Source: BD2-11 clade cluster bacterium bin43 (GTDB lineage: Bacteria > Gemmatimonadota > Gemmatimonadetes > Longimicrobiales > Gaopeijiaceae). Taken from it: a stretch of DNA of 64,000 bases. Each line of letters starts with the position of its first letter. Position 1 is the stretch's first letter. The stretch lies in assembly GCA_002238605.1 (NCBI GenBank), contig MPMR01000017.1:1-64000 (forward strand), in the 5' to 3' direction. Shown one piece after another: positions 27,191 through 36,481 of the stretch. Under the pieces are notes generated by a model, which saw only the letters and a program-made list of their open reading frames with translations, made no database searches and was not told where the DNA came from. Position numbers and translations under genes: made by a program.

Positions 27191-28183
27191 CTACAGCGCG
27201 GGATGCGGATCGGGTTCCCGCCCGGCGCGCGCACTTGCCGGGCCGCGCACATCCGTCGCGCCTCCCGCGGCGCCGGCCGCGAGCCGCAGCTCGGGCTCAT
27301 GCCCGTAGGTCGCGAGTGCCGCGGTCAGCGAGAAGAGCAGCGCCGCCAGCAGCGTGTGCAGCGAAACCGGCGCAACCGCGAGCCCGCTGCTCACCGAGAG
27401 GAAGCCCACCGTCACCTGGGCCAGCACCGTGACCAGTGCGCCGCCCGCGAGGGCCGGAAGCGGGGCGGCGGCCTTCCGGCGCAGCACGTAGACGGCCAGC
27501 GCGAGGGTCGCCAGCGCCACCAGGATGCCCAGCACGCGGTGGCCGAAGTGAAGGATCACCAGCGGATGCTCGAGAGGAGGCACCACCCGGCCGAGGCAGA
27601 GCGGCACGTCCGGGCAGGCCATGCCCGCGTCGGTGTGGCGCACCACCGCGCCCAGCACCGACTGCGCCAGCACCAGCGCCGCCACCCCTCCCGCCATCCT
27701 CCCCAGCGTCGTTCGCGCGGCACTCGCCAGGCGCGCCCCCCCGCCCCATCCGCGCGCCGTGACCACCGTCAGGACCGTGGCCAGCCCGAGGAAGAGGAAC
27801 GCGAGCGCCAAGTGGGAGGACGAGATGGCGTCCGGCAGGCGCATCAGCACGGTGAGGCCGCCCAGCACCGACTGGACGATCAGCAGCGCGATCCCGGCCA
27901 GCCCCGCCCGGTGGAGCCAACGGCGTTCCGGCTGCCGGCGCCAGGTCAGCCAGGCCGCCGCGGCGAACAGCAGCACGAGCACGCCCGCGACGAGCCGGTG
28001 CAGGTGCTCCCAGAAGACGCCGCCGGTCATCTCGGGCATCATGGTGCCGAAGCAGGTCGGCCAGTCCGGGCAGGCGAGGCTCGACTCGGTCGCGTGCACG
28101 ATGCTGCCCAGAAGGAGGAGCCCCAGGGTCCATCCCAGGACGACGGCCAGGGCGATGTGGTGAAGACGCGAAGTCATCGGCAT
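27191..28183 (-). CDS. ctaA: Heme A synthase (COX15/CtaA family)
   Basis: 330 residues from the ATG at 28183; an ATG two codons later is equally possible. Eight membrane helices are visible. Heme-binding histidines occur in WEHLHRLVAGVL, SSSHLALAF, ILHFGHRVLG and SLHTLLAALL. Cysteine pairs CPDWPTC and CPDVPLC lie in two extracytoplasmic loops, as in Bacillus-type CtaA. It oxidises heme O to heme A for cytochrome c oxidase. It starts 5 bases after the acyl-CoA dehydrogenase stop and precedes the DUF420 gene, making a heme-copper oxidase maturation pair; the oxidase itself is not in the window. Confidence 0.93.
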   Translation of the reverse strand: MPMTSRLHHIALAVVLGWTLGLLLLGSIVHATESSLACPDWPTCFGTMMPEMTGGVFWEHLHRLVAGVLVLLFAAAAWLTWRRQPERRWLHRAGLAGIALLIVQSVLGGLTVLMRLPDAISSSHLALAFLFLGLATVLTVVTARGWGGGARLASAARTTLGRMAGGVAALVLAQSVLGAVVRHTDAGMACPDVPLCLGRVVPPLEHPLVILHFGHRVLGILVALATLALAVYVLRRKAAAPLPALAGGALVTVLAQVTVGFLSVSSGLAVAPVSLHTLLAALLFSLTAALATYGHEPELRLAAGAAGGATDVRGPASARAGREPDPHPAL

Positions 28184-28188
28184 CCCGG

Positions 28189-30138
28189 CTAACGCGCCGC
28201 CAGGGCGGCCTCCCATGCCTGCTTCGCCGTCGAACCGGGGGAGGCGGCGGCCTCGGCCTCCTCCATCGCCTCCACGTCGGCCATCGTGACCACGCCCTCC
28301 TCCAACCACCCGTAGGCTCCCTCCATGGTCCTGGCGGCAACCTTGTAGGTAGCGACGTCGTCGTTGGAGAACAGGGCGGCGAAGTGCGCCCGGATGCGCC
28401 GCCGCGCGTGCCTGCAGAAGAGGTCCGCGAGGTCCTCGGGGGAGGAATCTCCGGGCGTCTTGGCGGCCAGCAGATCGACCCGCACGATGACCGCAGTCAT
28501 CGCGAAGAGTTCGGATCCGATGTCGACGATCCGGCCCAGCACGGCCTGCCGCTTCTCGAGCCCGGCCCCGAACCGGAGCATGCAGTAGAACAGGGCCCGC
28601 GCGAGCTTGCGCGAACTTCGCTCGATGAATCCCACGTGTCCCGCCATACGCCCGAATTCCGCGAATCTGGGCCAGCGGCTCCAGCCCACCCAGCGCGTGG
28701 GATACCACCAGGCGTAGTGCAGCCCGGCGCGCGCCGCCGCGGCCATCCGCTCCCGGAACGGCGCCCGCGGATCCACCAGGGCCCCGGCCAGCTTCAGGTG
28801 CTGATCCACCGCCTCGCGCGCAATGAAGAGGCGCATGATTTCGCTGGAGCCCTCGAAGATCCGGTTGATGCGCAGATCGCGGAGGAGACGTTCCACGGGA
28901 GCAGGCATCTCCTCGCCCCGGGCACGCAGGGAATCGGCGGTTTCGTATCCTCGGCCACTCCGCATCTGGACCGCGTCGTCCGCCAGGGCCCAGGCGGTCT
29001 CGCTGTTCCAGAGCTTGGCCATGGCGGCTTCGATGCGGATGTCGAAGGTCTTCGCGTCGGCCATCACCGAGGACAGCTCCATGACCGCTTCCATGGCGAA
29101 GGCGTTCGCGGCCATCCGGCCCAGCATCTGGGCGACGGCGTCGTGCCTGCCCACCGGCGCGCCCCACTGAACCCGGTCGCGGCACCAGCGGCGGCACATG
29201 TGCAGGGCCGACTTGCCGGCCGCCGCGCACAGGGCCGGAAGCGAGAGCCTCCCGGTGTTCAGCGTGATGAGCGCGAGCTTGAGACCGAGCCCCTCGCCCC
29301 AGAGCAGGTTCTCGCGCGGCACCCGCACGTTGGTGAAGCGCAGGACGCCGTTGGAAAGTCCCCTCAGTCCCATGAAGCGGCTGGTGTGCACCACCTCCAC
29401 CCCGGGCCAGGCCCTGTCCACGATGAAGGCGGAGATGGGCCGCTTCCCCTTGACGCCGGCGCGCGCGGGCGTGCGCGCCATGACCACCAGGAGCTCCGCG
29501 CGTGGTCCGTTCGTGCACCAGAGCTTCTCTCCGTTCAGGAGATAGGCGCTGCCGTCCGCCGTGGGCGTGGCGGTGGTCGACATGTTGGCCGGATCCGAGC
29601 CGGCTTCCGGTTCCGTCAACGCGAAAGCGGAGAGCGCTCCCGCGGCAAGGCGGGGCAGATAGGCGCGCTTCTGCGCCTTGGTGCCGAAGTAGGAGAGAGG
29701 CTGGGGCACGCCGATGGACTGATGCGCCGAAAGGAACGCGGCGGTGGAGATGCAGCGGCTTGCCACGATCTCCAGCGCGCGGTTGTAGGTGATCTGCGAG
29801 AGTCCGAGGCCGCCGTATTCCCTCGGGATCTTGATCCCGAACGCGCCCAGGGCGCGCAGTCCGTCGAGCACTTCCTCGGGGACCCAGGCTTCGCGGTCGA
29901 CGGCGTCCCCGTCGATGTTCGCGCGCGCGAACTCCTCCAGGTCTCTCAGGAAGTGGCTCGCCCGAAACTGCTCGCCGGGCTCGGGCAGCGGATGGGGATG
30001 GATCCAGTCCAGATGGAACCGGCCCGACAACAGCGACTTGACGAAGCTCCGCTGCTTCCAGCGCTTCTCCCGCGCGCTCTCCGCCACCTCGCGCGCTTCG
30101 CGCTCACTCGCGTGGCCCCGGGCCGGGTCCGGCGTCAT
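28189..30138 (-). CDS. Acyl-CoA dehydrogenase family protein (long form)
   Basis: A 649-residue flavoprotein, about 250 longer than the standard 380-400. The ACAD core is in the first ~430: FGIKIPREYGGLGLSQITYN, LTEPEAGSDPANM and WCTNGP (FAD and acyl-binding), then YETADSLRARGEEMP and INRIFEGSSEIMRLFIAREA, the C-terminal signature. The rest is a helical extension with basic Arg-rich parts, like the C-terminal domain of the VLCAD/ACAD9 type. It oxidises acyl-CoA to enoyl-CoA in beta-oxidation; chain length is not determinable. The stop is 5 bases from the ctaA start. Confidence 0.92.
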   Translation of the reverse strand: MTPDPARGHASEREAREVAESAREKRWKQRSFVKSLLSGRFHLDWIHPHPLPEPGEQFRASHFLRDLEEFARANIDGDAVDREAWVPEEVLDGLRALGAFGIKIPREYGGLGLSQITYNRALEIVASRCISTAAFLSAHQSIGVPQPLSYFGTKAQKRAYLPRLAAGALSAFALTEPEAGSDPANMSTTATPTADGSAYLLNGEKLWCTNGPRAELLVVMARTPARAGVKGKRPISAFIVDRAWPGVEVVHTSRFMGLRGLSNGVLRFTNVRVPRENLLWGEGLGLKLALITLNTGRLSLPALCAAAGKSALHMCRRWCRDRVQWGAPVGRHDAVAQMLGRMAANAFAMEAVMELSSVMADAKTFDIRIEAAMAKLWNSETAWALADDAVQMRSGRGYETADSLRARGEEMPAPVERLLRDLRINRIFEGSSEIMRLFIAREAVDQHLKLAGALVDPRAPFRERMAAAARAGLHYAWWYPTRWVGWSRWPRFAEFGRMAGHVGFIERSSRKLARALFYCMLRFGAGLEKRQAVLGRIVDIGSELFAMTAVIVRVDLLAAKTPGDSSPEDLADLFCRHARRRIRAHFAALFSNDDVATYKVAARTMEGAYGWLEEGVVTMADVEAMEEAEAAASPGSTAKQAWEAALAAR

Positions 30139-30205
30139 GTGCGGCTCCGGTGAATCGGGGCCTTCGATACGGTGGTCCGCCTGCGCGATGCTCGTAGCAC
30201 GGCGG

Positions 30206-30601
30206 CTATCCCGTGCTCTCGAGCAGCGAGCGGCCGATCGCGGCGACGCCCGCCCAAATCAGCGCCAGCGCGATCAGCGAGGACACCGCGTGGGGCGCGT
30301 AGGTGCGCTGATCCTCGGGGCGGCGGCGCATCACCGAGACCGGGAGCTGCACGACGACGGCCGCGATCACCAAGGGCAGAATGTGGCCCATCAGCGCCGC
30401 ACTGAAACTGCCCGGGATGGTGAGGATGACCGCAAATCCGAGCAGGATCTGCAGATGAAGCGTTCCCGCGAAGGTGGACGCGATAACCCGCATGGTGCGG
30501 TCGTACGGGCGACCCGTCGCCCACCCCACGAGGGCGTAGAGCGCGCACGCCGCTCCAAACAGCAGAACCAGGTAGCGAACTCCCGAATGGGCCATGAACA
30601 T
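30206..30601 (-). CDS. Small integral membrane protein of unknown function
   Basis: 131 residues with about four membrane helices: GVRYLVLLFGAACALYALVG, STFAGTLHLQILLGFAVILT, ALMGHILPLVIAAVVVQLPV and AVSSLIALALIWAGVAAIGR. The basic loops MRRRPEDQRTYA and GRPYDRTMRV are probably cytosolic. Histidines recur in or next to helices (HSGVRY, LHLQI, GHILP), which could bind heme, but I do not recognise the family. It sits between the BNR protein and the acyl-CoA dehydrogenase gene on the same strand. Confidence 0.65.
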   Translation of the reverse strand: MFMAHSGVRYLVLLFGAACALYALVGWATGRPYDRTMRVIASTFAGTLHLQILLGFAVILTIPGSFSAALMGHILPLVIAAVVVQLPVSVMRRRPEDQRTYAPHAVSSLIALALIWAGVAAIGRSLLESTG

Positions 30602-30645
30602 GTGGGCAACGCTCCTTGTCGGTTGTCGGAATCGAGGGTGCGTCC

Positions 30646-33630
30646 TCAGCGAAGACCGTCGATTTCCTCCAGTTCCTCGCGGGCGCCGGCGAGCAGGGCT
30701 TCGACGCGCTCCTTCTGCTCACGGTGGGTCGCCGTCGGGGGATAGAGCGAACCCTGGCGGACGCCCCCGCCATTCATGGACTGGTAGATGCCGGCCAGCG
30801 CCGCCCGGCCCTGGTTGAGGGCCTGGTCGAGTTCCTCGATCCGGTCGCCCCCTGCGCCGCCCCCGCCCATGCCGCCCAGCTGGTCCCTCACCCGCTCCAC
30901 CTCCTGCCTCAGCGCCAGTACCTCCGACAGGAACTGCTCCCGCTCCCGGTACTGGGCCAGGGTCACCGGCAACGCCGGATCACCCGCGACCACCAGGCTC
31001 TGCTCCGAGGTGGCGCCGCGCGCTTCCAGCATCACCCGGAACGTGCCCGGCGACACGAAATGGCCCCGGTCCTCGATGGTGCGCGCCAGGCCCTCCACAT
31101 CGTGGGCCCGCCACCGCGTCGAGCTGCCGGGAAGCGGATGCCGGAGATCCCAGTTGACCCTGTGCACGCCCGGAGAACCGGGTACCGAGAGCTCGCGCAC
31201 GAAGTTCCCGCCCCCGTCCTCGATGACGATGCGCGCCGGGCCGTCTCCCTCGCCGAGGCTGTAGGTGATGATGGCGCCGTCCACGGGATTCTCGCCCGCA
31301 TACGCCTCCTGCGCCCGGTACGAGGTGTCCTTCCAGTACTGGAAGATGGTCGCCGACCGGATGGGGAAGAGGTGCGCGGGCGCCGAGGCCACCCGGGCGT
31401 TCCACGAGGCGAGGGCCCCGAGGTCGTCGAGAATCAGGATGCCCCGCCCGTGGGTGCCCATCACCAGGTCCTTGTCGCGCGGATGGATGACGAGGTCGTC
31501 GTAGGCGGTGGCGGGCGCGGGCATCCTCGCCCAGGTGGCGCCCGCGTCGGTGGAGGCGAACAGGCCGTGCTCGCTTCCCGCGAAGATCAGGTCGGGGTTG
31601 TCGGGATGCTCGGCGAGCGAGTTGACCGAACCGCCCGCCTCGAGCCCGACGCTCAGGTTGAGCCAGGTGGCGCCCGCGTTCTCGGTTCGGAACACGTAGG
31701 GGGCGAAGTCGCCGCTGCGGTGGGCGTCGAAGGCGACATAGGCGACATCCTCGCCTCGCACCGAGGGAACGATGCGGCTCACGTAGGTGCCGTCCGCCAC
31801 CCCGTCGATGTTTCCGGAAAGCTCCGTCCAGGTGGACCCCCGGTCGCGCGACAACTGCACGTTGCCGTCGTCCGTGCCCACCCAGAGCACATCCCCGTTC
31901 AGGGGCGATTCCGTGATGATGGTGATCTCGCTGAAGCTGCTCGTGCCGTCGTTGCGCGAAAGGCGGATGTCGGATCCGCGCACGCCCATGATCTCCAGGG
32001 CGTCGCGATCGACCTGGCGCGTGAGATCCTCCGTTCGGGTCCAGCTGTTGCCGTAGTCGCTGCTGATGAAGAGCCGGTTGCCGCCGGTGTAGACGAGCCC
32101 TTCGGTGTGCCTGGACACCAGCGAGGGCGATGCCCAGTCGAAGCGGTAGCGCTCCTCTCCCTCGGGAGGCTGCGGGCGGATGTCGAGCTGGTCGCCGGTT
32201 TCGGAATCGACCCGCACGTAGCCGCCGCCGTTGGAGTTCACGTAGACGTAGCGGGGGTTGTGCGGATCCGGCTGCTGGTACATGCCGTCGCCGAAGCCGG
32301 TCTGGCGCCAGTCGTCGTTGAGGATGCCGGCCCAGCGCCGCGTGCGCGACGGGCCCGCGAAGGAGTGGTTGTCCTGGAGTCCCCCGTGCACCCAGTACGG
32401 GTCGCGCAGGTCCACCCCGATGGCGTAGAACTGCGCGATGGGGATGTTGTTGATGCGCCGGTAGTTGACGCCGCCGTCATAGGTTTCGTGCAGCCCGGCG
32501 TCGCCGGCCAGGTAGAAATGCTCTGGATCCGACGGGTCGATCCACATGGTGTGCATGTCGGCGTGCACGCCGACGTCGTAAGTGGGACGCGCGGAAATGT
32601 CCTCCCAGGTGCGCCCGCCGTCCCGGCTCCGGTAGGAGGAGGTCGCCAGGGTGTAGACCACGTCCTCGTCGTTCGGGTCGATGTAGACGTGGGAATAGTA
32701 CATGGGGCGGCCGTTCAGGTCGCTCATCTTCTCCCAGGTGTCGCCGCCGTCCGTGGAACGAAACGTCCCCGTGTCCTCGGTGTGTTCGATCAGCGCGTTG
32801 AGCACCATGGGATTGGAGCGCGAGATCGCCAGGCCGATGCGCCCCTTGTCTCCCGCGGGGATGCCTTCGGTCAGCTCCTCCCAGGTGTCGCCGCCGTCCG
32901 TGGAACGGTAGATGCCGCTGCCGGGACCGCCGCCGTTGAAGCCCCAGGCGGTGCGGCGGCGCTGGTACATCGCCGCGTAGACGATGTCCGGGTTGTCCTG
33001 GTTGAGGACGAGGTCGATGGCGCCGGTGTCCTCATCCACGTGCAGGACCTTCCGCCAGTTGCGGCCGCCGTCGAAGCTGCGGTAGACGCCCCGCTCCTCG
33101 CTGGCGTTCCACAGGTCGCCGCTGGCCGCCACGTAGACGACGTCGGGGTTGCGTGGATGGACCTGCACCTCGGCGATGTGACGGGTGCCCTCGAGCCCCA
33201 GGTGCTCCCAGCTCTCCCCGCCATCATCGCTGCGATAGACGCCATTTCCCCACGAGGTGCTCTGCCGGTTGTTCTGCTCCCCGGTGCCCGCGTAGACGAC
33301 CATCGGATCGGAGGGCGCGAGCGCCACGTCGCCGAAGGTGTTGACCTCCATGCCCTCGAAGACGTTCACCCAGTTGTGCCCGCGGTTCAGGCTGCGCCAG
33401 AGGCCCCCGGAAGCGGTGGCGACCCAGAGCACGGAGGGGTCGTCCGCGAGCGCCTCCACGTCGTGGATCCGCCCGCCCGTGACCGCCGGGCCTATGGCAC
33501 GGGGACGGAAGGCTTCCAGATGGGCTTCGGAGATGGGCGCCGACTGCGCGGCAACCGATAACGGGAGCGAGAACGCCAGGAGCAGGCCCCCCAGAGCGCC
33601 TGCGCCGACTCTCCGCAAATGGACGGACAT
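30646..33630 (-). CDS. Secreted BNR/sortilin-like (VPS10-type) beta-propeller protein
   Basis: 994 residues from the ATG at 33630, chosen for its AGGAG site eight bases upstream over a GTG at 33648. A signal sequence (GALGGLLLAFSLPLSVAAQS) is followed by two multi-blade propellers. Asp-box (BNR) repeats of the SxDGGxTW type recur: SLNRGHNWVN, SDDGGESWEH, SFDGGRNWRK, STDGGDTWEE, STDGGDTWEK, SRDGGRTWED, SRDRGSTWTE and STDAGATWAR. Glycoside-hydrolase-like (sortilin/xyloglucanase) proteins of this size are common in Gemmatimonadota and are often annotated as glycosyl hydrolases, but no catalytic residues are evident. The C-terminal ~200 residues contain a helical region (VLALRQEVERVRDQL). Confidence 0.88.
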   Translation of the reverse strand: MSVHLRRVGAGALGGLLLAFSLPLSVAAQSAPISEAHLEAFRPRAIGPAVTGGRIHDVEALADDPSVLWVATASGGLWRSLNRGHNWVNVFEGMEVNTFGDVALAPSDPMVVYAGTGEQNNRQSTSWGNGVYRSDDGGESWEHLGLEGTRHIAEVQVHPRNPDVVYVAASGDLWNASEERGVYRSFDGGRNWRKVLHVDEDTGAIDLVLNQDNPDIVYAAMYQRRRTAWGFNGGGPGSGIYRSTDGGDTWEELTEGIPAGDKGRIGLAISRSNPMVLNALIEHTEDTGTFRSTDGGDTWEKMSDLNGRPMYYSHVYIDPNDEDVVYTLATSSYRSRDGGRTWEDISARPTYDVGVHADMHTMWIDPSDPEHFYLAGDAGLHETYDGGVNYRRINNIPIAQFYAIGVDLRDPYWVHGGLQDNHSFAGPSRTRRWAGILNDDWRQTGFGDGMYQQPDPHNPRYVYVNSNGGGYVRVDSETGDQLDIRPQPPEGEERYRFDWASPSLVSRHTEGLVYTGGNRLFISSDYGNSWTRTEDLTRQVDRDALEIMGVRGSDIRLSRNDGTSSFSEITIITESPLNGDVLWVGTDDGNVQLSRDRGSTWTELSGNIDGVADGTYVSRIVPSVRGEDVAYVAFDAHRSGDFAPYVFRTENAGATWLNLSVGLEAGGSVNSLAEHPDNPDLIFAGSEHGLFASTDAGATWARMPAPATAYDDLVIHPRDKDLVMGTHGRGILILDDLGALASWNARVASAPAHLFPIRSATIFQYWKDTSYRAQEAYAGENPVDGAIITYSLGEGDGPARIVIEDGGGNFVRELSVPGSPGVHRVNWDLRHPLPGSSTRWRAHDVEGLARTIEDRGHFVSPGTFRVMLEARGATSEQSLVVAGDPALPVTLAQYREREQFLSEVLALRQEVERVRDQLGGMGGGGAGGDRIEELDQALNQGRAALAGIYQSMNGGGVRQGSLYPPTATHREQKERVEALLAGAREELEEIDGLR

Positions 33631-33759
33631 GCTGATTTCTCCTGACACGAAAAGACCCGGCCGGACGGCGAGGCTTGAGACGGGTAACGCCTTTCCGGCA
33701 CTTGTGGACGGCCCGAAAAAGAATCGTATCCGCGCCGGTTCGGTGCAAGCTGACCGGAG

Positions 33760-34590
33760 TCAGAAACCCCGTCCCGGGGGTTCGCCGCCGGCTCCGGGCG
33801 GTTCGCGGCCGCCGAAGCGCTCGAGCGCCTGGCGCACCGCTTCGAGCACATCGTCCGCCATGTCGCTCGCCGTCAGCATCCAGTCCAGGTAGTCGGGCGA
33901 GGTCGCCGCCACTTCCGCCAGCCGCGTCCCCCGATGCTTTCCGCGGGCGAAGACGTAGCTCTCCAGGCCGCTCCCCGAGAACCACCTCCGGAACTCCGTC
34001 AGAAAGGGCCTCACCTCGTCGCAGTAGGCGTGGAGCCCGGCGATGTCGCCCGGAAGCTCCGGGTAGTGGGCGAGCTGCGCGGCGAGCACGCGGGCGGTCA
34101 TGCGCACGTCCGCGCGAGCGCTGTGCGCGCCGTCGTGCTCGTCCTGGACGTACAGGCGGGCGGCGGCGGCCAGATCGCGCGGCTCCTCCCGGTGGAAGAT
34201 CACCTGGGCGTCGATGAGCCGGCGGTCCTGCAGGTCGAAGGGGACCTCCGCGCGCCGGAACTCCTCGAGCAGGATGTGCAGGTCGAAGCCGCGGATGTTG
34301 AACCCGGCCAGATCGCACCCGTCCAGCAGGCCGGCCAGGCTGCGTGCCCGGCTCCGGAAGGGGGCTTCGTCCGCAACGTCGGCGTCGCTGATGCCGTGGA
34401 CCGCGGAGGCCTCGGGGGGGATGGGCTTGCCCGGGTTGAAGCGGCGGACCCTGTCCACGACCCGGCCGTCGGGATACAGGATGAGCAGCGCCAGCTCGAC
34501 GACGCGGTCCTCGCTTCGGTTCAGACCGGTGGTTTCGAGGTCGAGGAAGGCCAGGGGACGGGCCAGGCTGACGGGAAGGGCAAGGTCCAT
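33760..34590 (-). CDS. DEDDh 3'-5' exonuclease family protein
   Basis: 276 residues from the ATG at 34590; an upstream start at 34629 would add a 13-residue tail. The exonuclease core is DnaQ-like: FLDLETTGLNRSEDRVVELA (first Asp and Glu), GFNIRGFDLHILLEEFRR (second Asp), and HSARADVRMTARVLAAQLA (His and last Asp), that is, a DEDDh active site. The C-terminal ~70 residues (FARGKHRGTRLAEVAATSPD, YLDWMLTASDMADDVL) form a small domain seen fused to such exonucleases. The role may be DNA proofreading or repair, or RNA trimming. Gene neighbours do not say. Confidence 0.9.
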   Translation of the reverse strand: MDLALPVSLARPLAFLDLETTGLNRSEDRVVELALLILYPDGRVVDRVRRFNPGKPIPPEASAVHGISDADVADEAPFRSRARSLAGLLDGCDLAGFNIRGFDLHILLEEFRRAEVPFDLQDRRLIDAQVIFHREEPRDLAAAARLYVQDEHDGAHSARADVRMTARVLAAQLAHYPELPGDIAGLHAYCDEVRPFLTEFRRWFSGSGLESYVFARGKHRGTRLAEVAATSPDYLDWMLTASDMADDVLEAVRQALERFGGREPPGAGGEPPGRGF

Positions 34591-34801
34591 GGGCGCCGGG
34601 TCAGGGGCTTCGGCCGCGCGGGCCCGCACGTCCGGCGGTCGCTCCGCTCGCGTCCGATTGCAGGAGCGTTGAGTCTGGCAGCCGGAGGGCCGGAATGCCA
34701 GATTGGCGGCGGATCAACTCGCCCGTCGGGCGGGAGCCGACGGCGGAACATGGGACTTCCGCGATCAGCAGATCGTCATTCCTACGAACCGGGAGGACAT
34801 C

Positions 34802-36178
34802 GTGCACTCGGGAATCATCACGACCGCGCTCTTTCTGGGTCTGGCCACGGTCGGGCCGGGGGCCGTACGGGCGCAGACCGCGCCGGCCCAGTCCGACGCC
34901 CGCATCTACGAGATCATCGACGCGGTGTCGGCGGAGCGGCTGGAGGAGGATATCCGCATCCTCGCCGGGTTCGGAACGCGCAGCACGCTGTCCGACACCC
35001 TCTCCGCCACCCGCGGGATCGGGGCAGCGCGGCGCTGGATCAAGAGCGAGATGGATGCGATTTCGGCGGCGTGCGGCGGATGTCTCGAAGTGAGCTTCGA
35101 AGGCGCGCTGGTGCCCGGCAGCGAGCGCGGCCGCATCCGCGAGGACACCTGGGTGGTCAACGTGATGGCGATTCAGCGCGGCACGGTGCACCCGAATCGC
35201 TACATCATCATGTCGGGCGACATCGACTCGCGTCCCTCCGACGCCTCCGACGGGGTGACCGACGCCCCCGGCGCCAACGACAACGCCTCGGGGATGGCCG
35301 GAGTGATCGAGGCGGCCCGTGTGCTGACCCGCTACACCTTCCCGTCGAGCGTCGTCTATCTCGGGCTCTCGGGAGAGGAGCAGGGGCTCTTCGGAGGGCA
35401 GCACATCGCGGGGCTCGCGGTGGACCGGGGCTGGGACGTCGTCGGCGTGCTCAACAACGACATGATCGGCAACATCGAAGGCGTCGACGGCGTGATCGAG
35501 AACAACACCTTCCGCGTCTTCTCGGAGCCCACACCGTTCACGGACGACCTCGACGCCCTTCGGCGGCGGCGCACCACGGGGGGCGAGGTGGACGGCCCCT
35601 CGCGCCAGATCGCCCGCTACGTGGCGCGCATCACGGACCAGTACATCCCCAACCTCGACGCGATCATGATCTATCGGCTGGACCGCTTCGGGCGGGGCGG
35701 CCACCACCGCCCCTTCAACGACCGCGGCTTCCCGGGCGTGCGCATCATGGAGACCCACGAGTACTACCCGCGCCAGCACCAGGACGTCCGGGTGGAGGAC
35801 GGGGTCGAGTACGGAGACGTGATCGAGGGAGTGAACTTCGACTACGCGGCCAGGCTCACCGCCGTCAACGCGGCCACCATGGCGTCGATCGCGTGGGGTC
35901 CGCCGGCGCCCGCCAACGTGGCCATCGGCGGTGCGGTGCGGGCGTCCGCCTTCCTGGTGTGGGATCGGGTCGAGCACCCGGATCTGGCGGGCTACAAGGT
36001 CTACTGGCGCGAGACCACCGCGCCCCGGTGGCAGCACGCGCGCTTCGTCGGCGACGTCGGCGAGTACACCTTCGAGGGGCTCGTGATCGACAACTACCTG
36101 TTCGGGGTGGCGTCGGTGGCGCGGGACGGCAACGAGAGCCCGGTCGTGTTCCCGGGGGGAGTGGCGCCGAGGAGGTAG
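34802..36178 (+). CDS. M28-family secreted metallopeptidase with C-terminal fibronectin-like domain
   Basis: 458 residues from the GTG at 34802, which has GGGAGG five bases before it and starts a signal sequence (TTALFLGLATVGPGAVRAQ). The M28 aminopeptidase domain shows DAPGANDNASGMAGVIEAA (bridging Asp), LGLSGEEQGLFGG (catalytic Glu pair), NNDMIGN (metal Asp) and RIMETHEYY (last His). The first metal ligand, His in GHYDS of most members, is Asp here (SGDIDSRPSD). From ~residue 375 a fibronectin-III-like domain follows (VRASAFLVWDRVEHPDLAGY, KVYWRE). It probably degrades peptides outside the cell. Confidence 0.88.
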   Translation: MHSGIITTALFLGLATVGPGAVRAQTAPAQSDARIYEIIDAVSAERLEEDIRILAGFGTRSTLSDTLSATRGIGAARRWIKSEMDAISAACGGCLEVSFEGALVPGSERGRIREDTWVVNVMAIQRGTVHPNRYIIMSGDIDSRPSDASDGVTDAPGANDNASGMAGVIEAARVLTRYTFPSSVVYLGLSGEEQGLFGGQHIAGLAVDRGWDVVGVLNNDMIGNIEGVDGVIENNTFRVFSEPTPFTDDLDALRRRRTTGGEVDGPSRQIARYVARITDQYIPNLDAIMIYRLDRFGRGGHHRPFNDRGFPGVRIMETHEYYPRQHQDVRVEDGVEYGDVIEGVNFDYAARLTAVNAATMASIAWGPPAPANVAIGGAVRASAFLVWDRVEHPDLAGYKVYWRETTAPRWQHARFVGDVGEYTFEGLVIDNYLFGVASVARDGNESPVVFPGGVAPRR

Positions 36179-36481
36179 CACGGCTGATCCCCCCGCGGTC
36201 TCACGGCTCGCTTGTCCGGATCCGTCGAAACGACGGCCCGCATTCCGGAGTATGAAACGTGTGACTCCAAGCGCCTGCCCGTTGCGGGGTGGACCCGACC
36301 GCCGACCGCCGGCGGACAGCTGGCCGCTCCCCCCGGGCGCGCCGGGCAGTGATCAGAGACGTGCCGATGCTCTTCAACGATGGTTCTGACTGCGACTCCC
36401 CGAAGATGCCGGAGAATGCCACGGGGTTGGCGGGAATCGGCTGACCACGGCTTGTCGTTCGCGGCGCACGTGAGCGCCCGG
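36179..36481 (+). other. 303-base gap after the M28 gene, with a short hairpin
   Basis: No gene is supported. CCGTCG-AAA-CGACGG at 36222-36236 is a perfect 6-bp hairpin, 44 bases after the peptidase stop, that might end its transcript, though no U-run follows. The alpha/beta hydrolase promoter should lie to its right; I see no clear one. Confidence 0.4.

Noticed and set aside
30616-33561. A 981-residue open frame antisense to the BNR propeller gene
   Set aside because: Same effect: composition shadow of the plus/minus codon usage; no motif and the BNR repeats on the other strand are clear.
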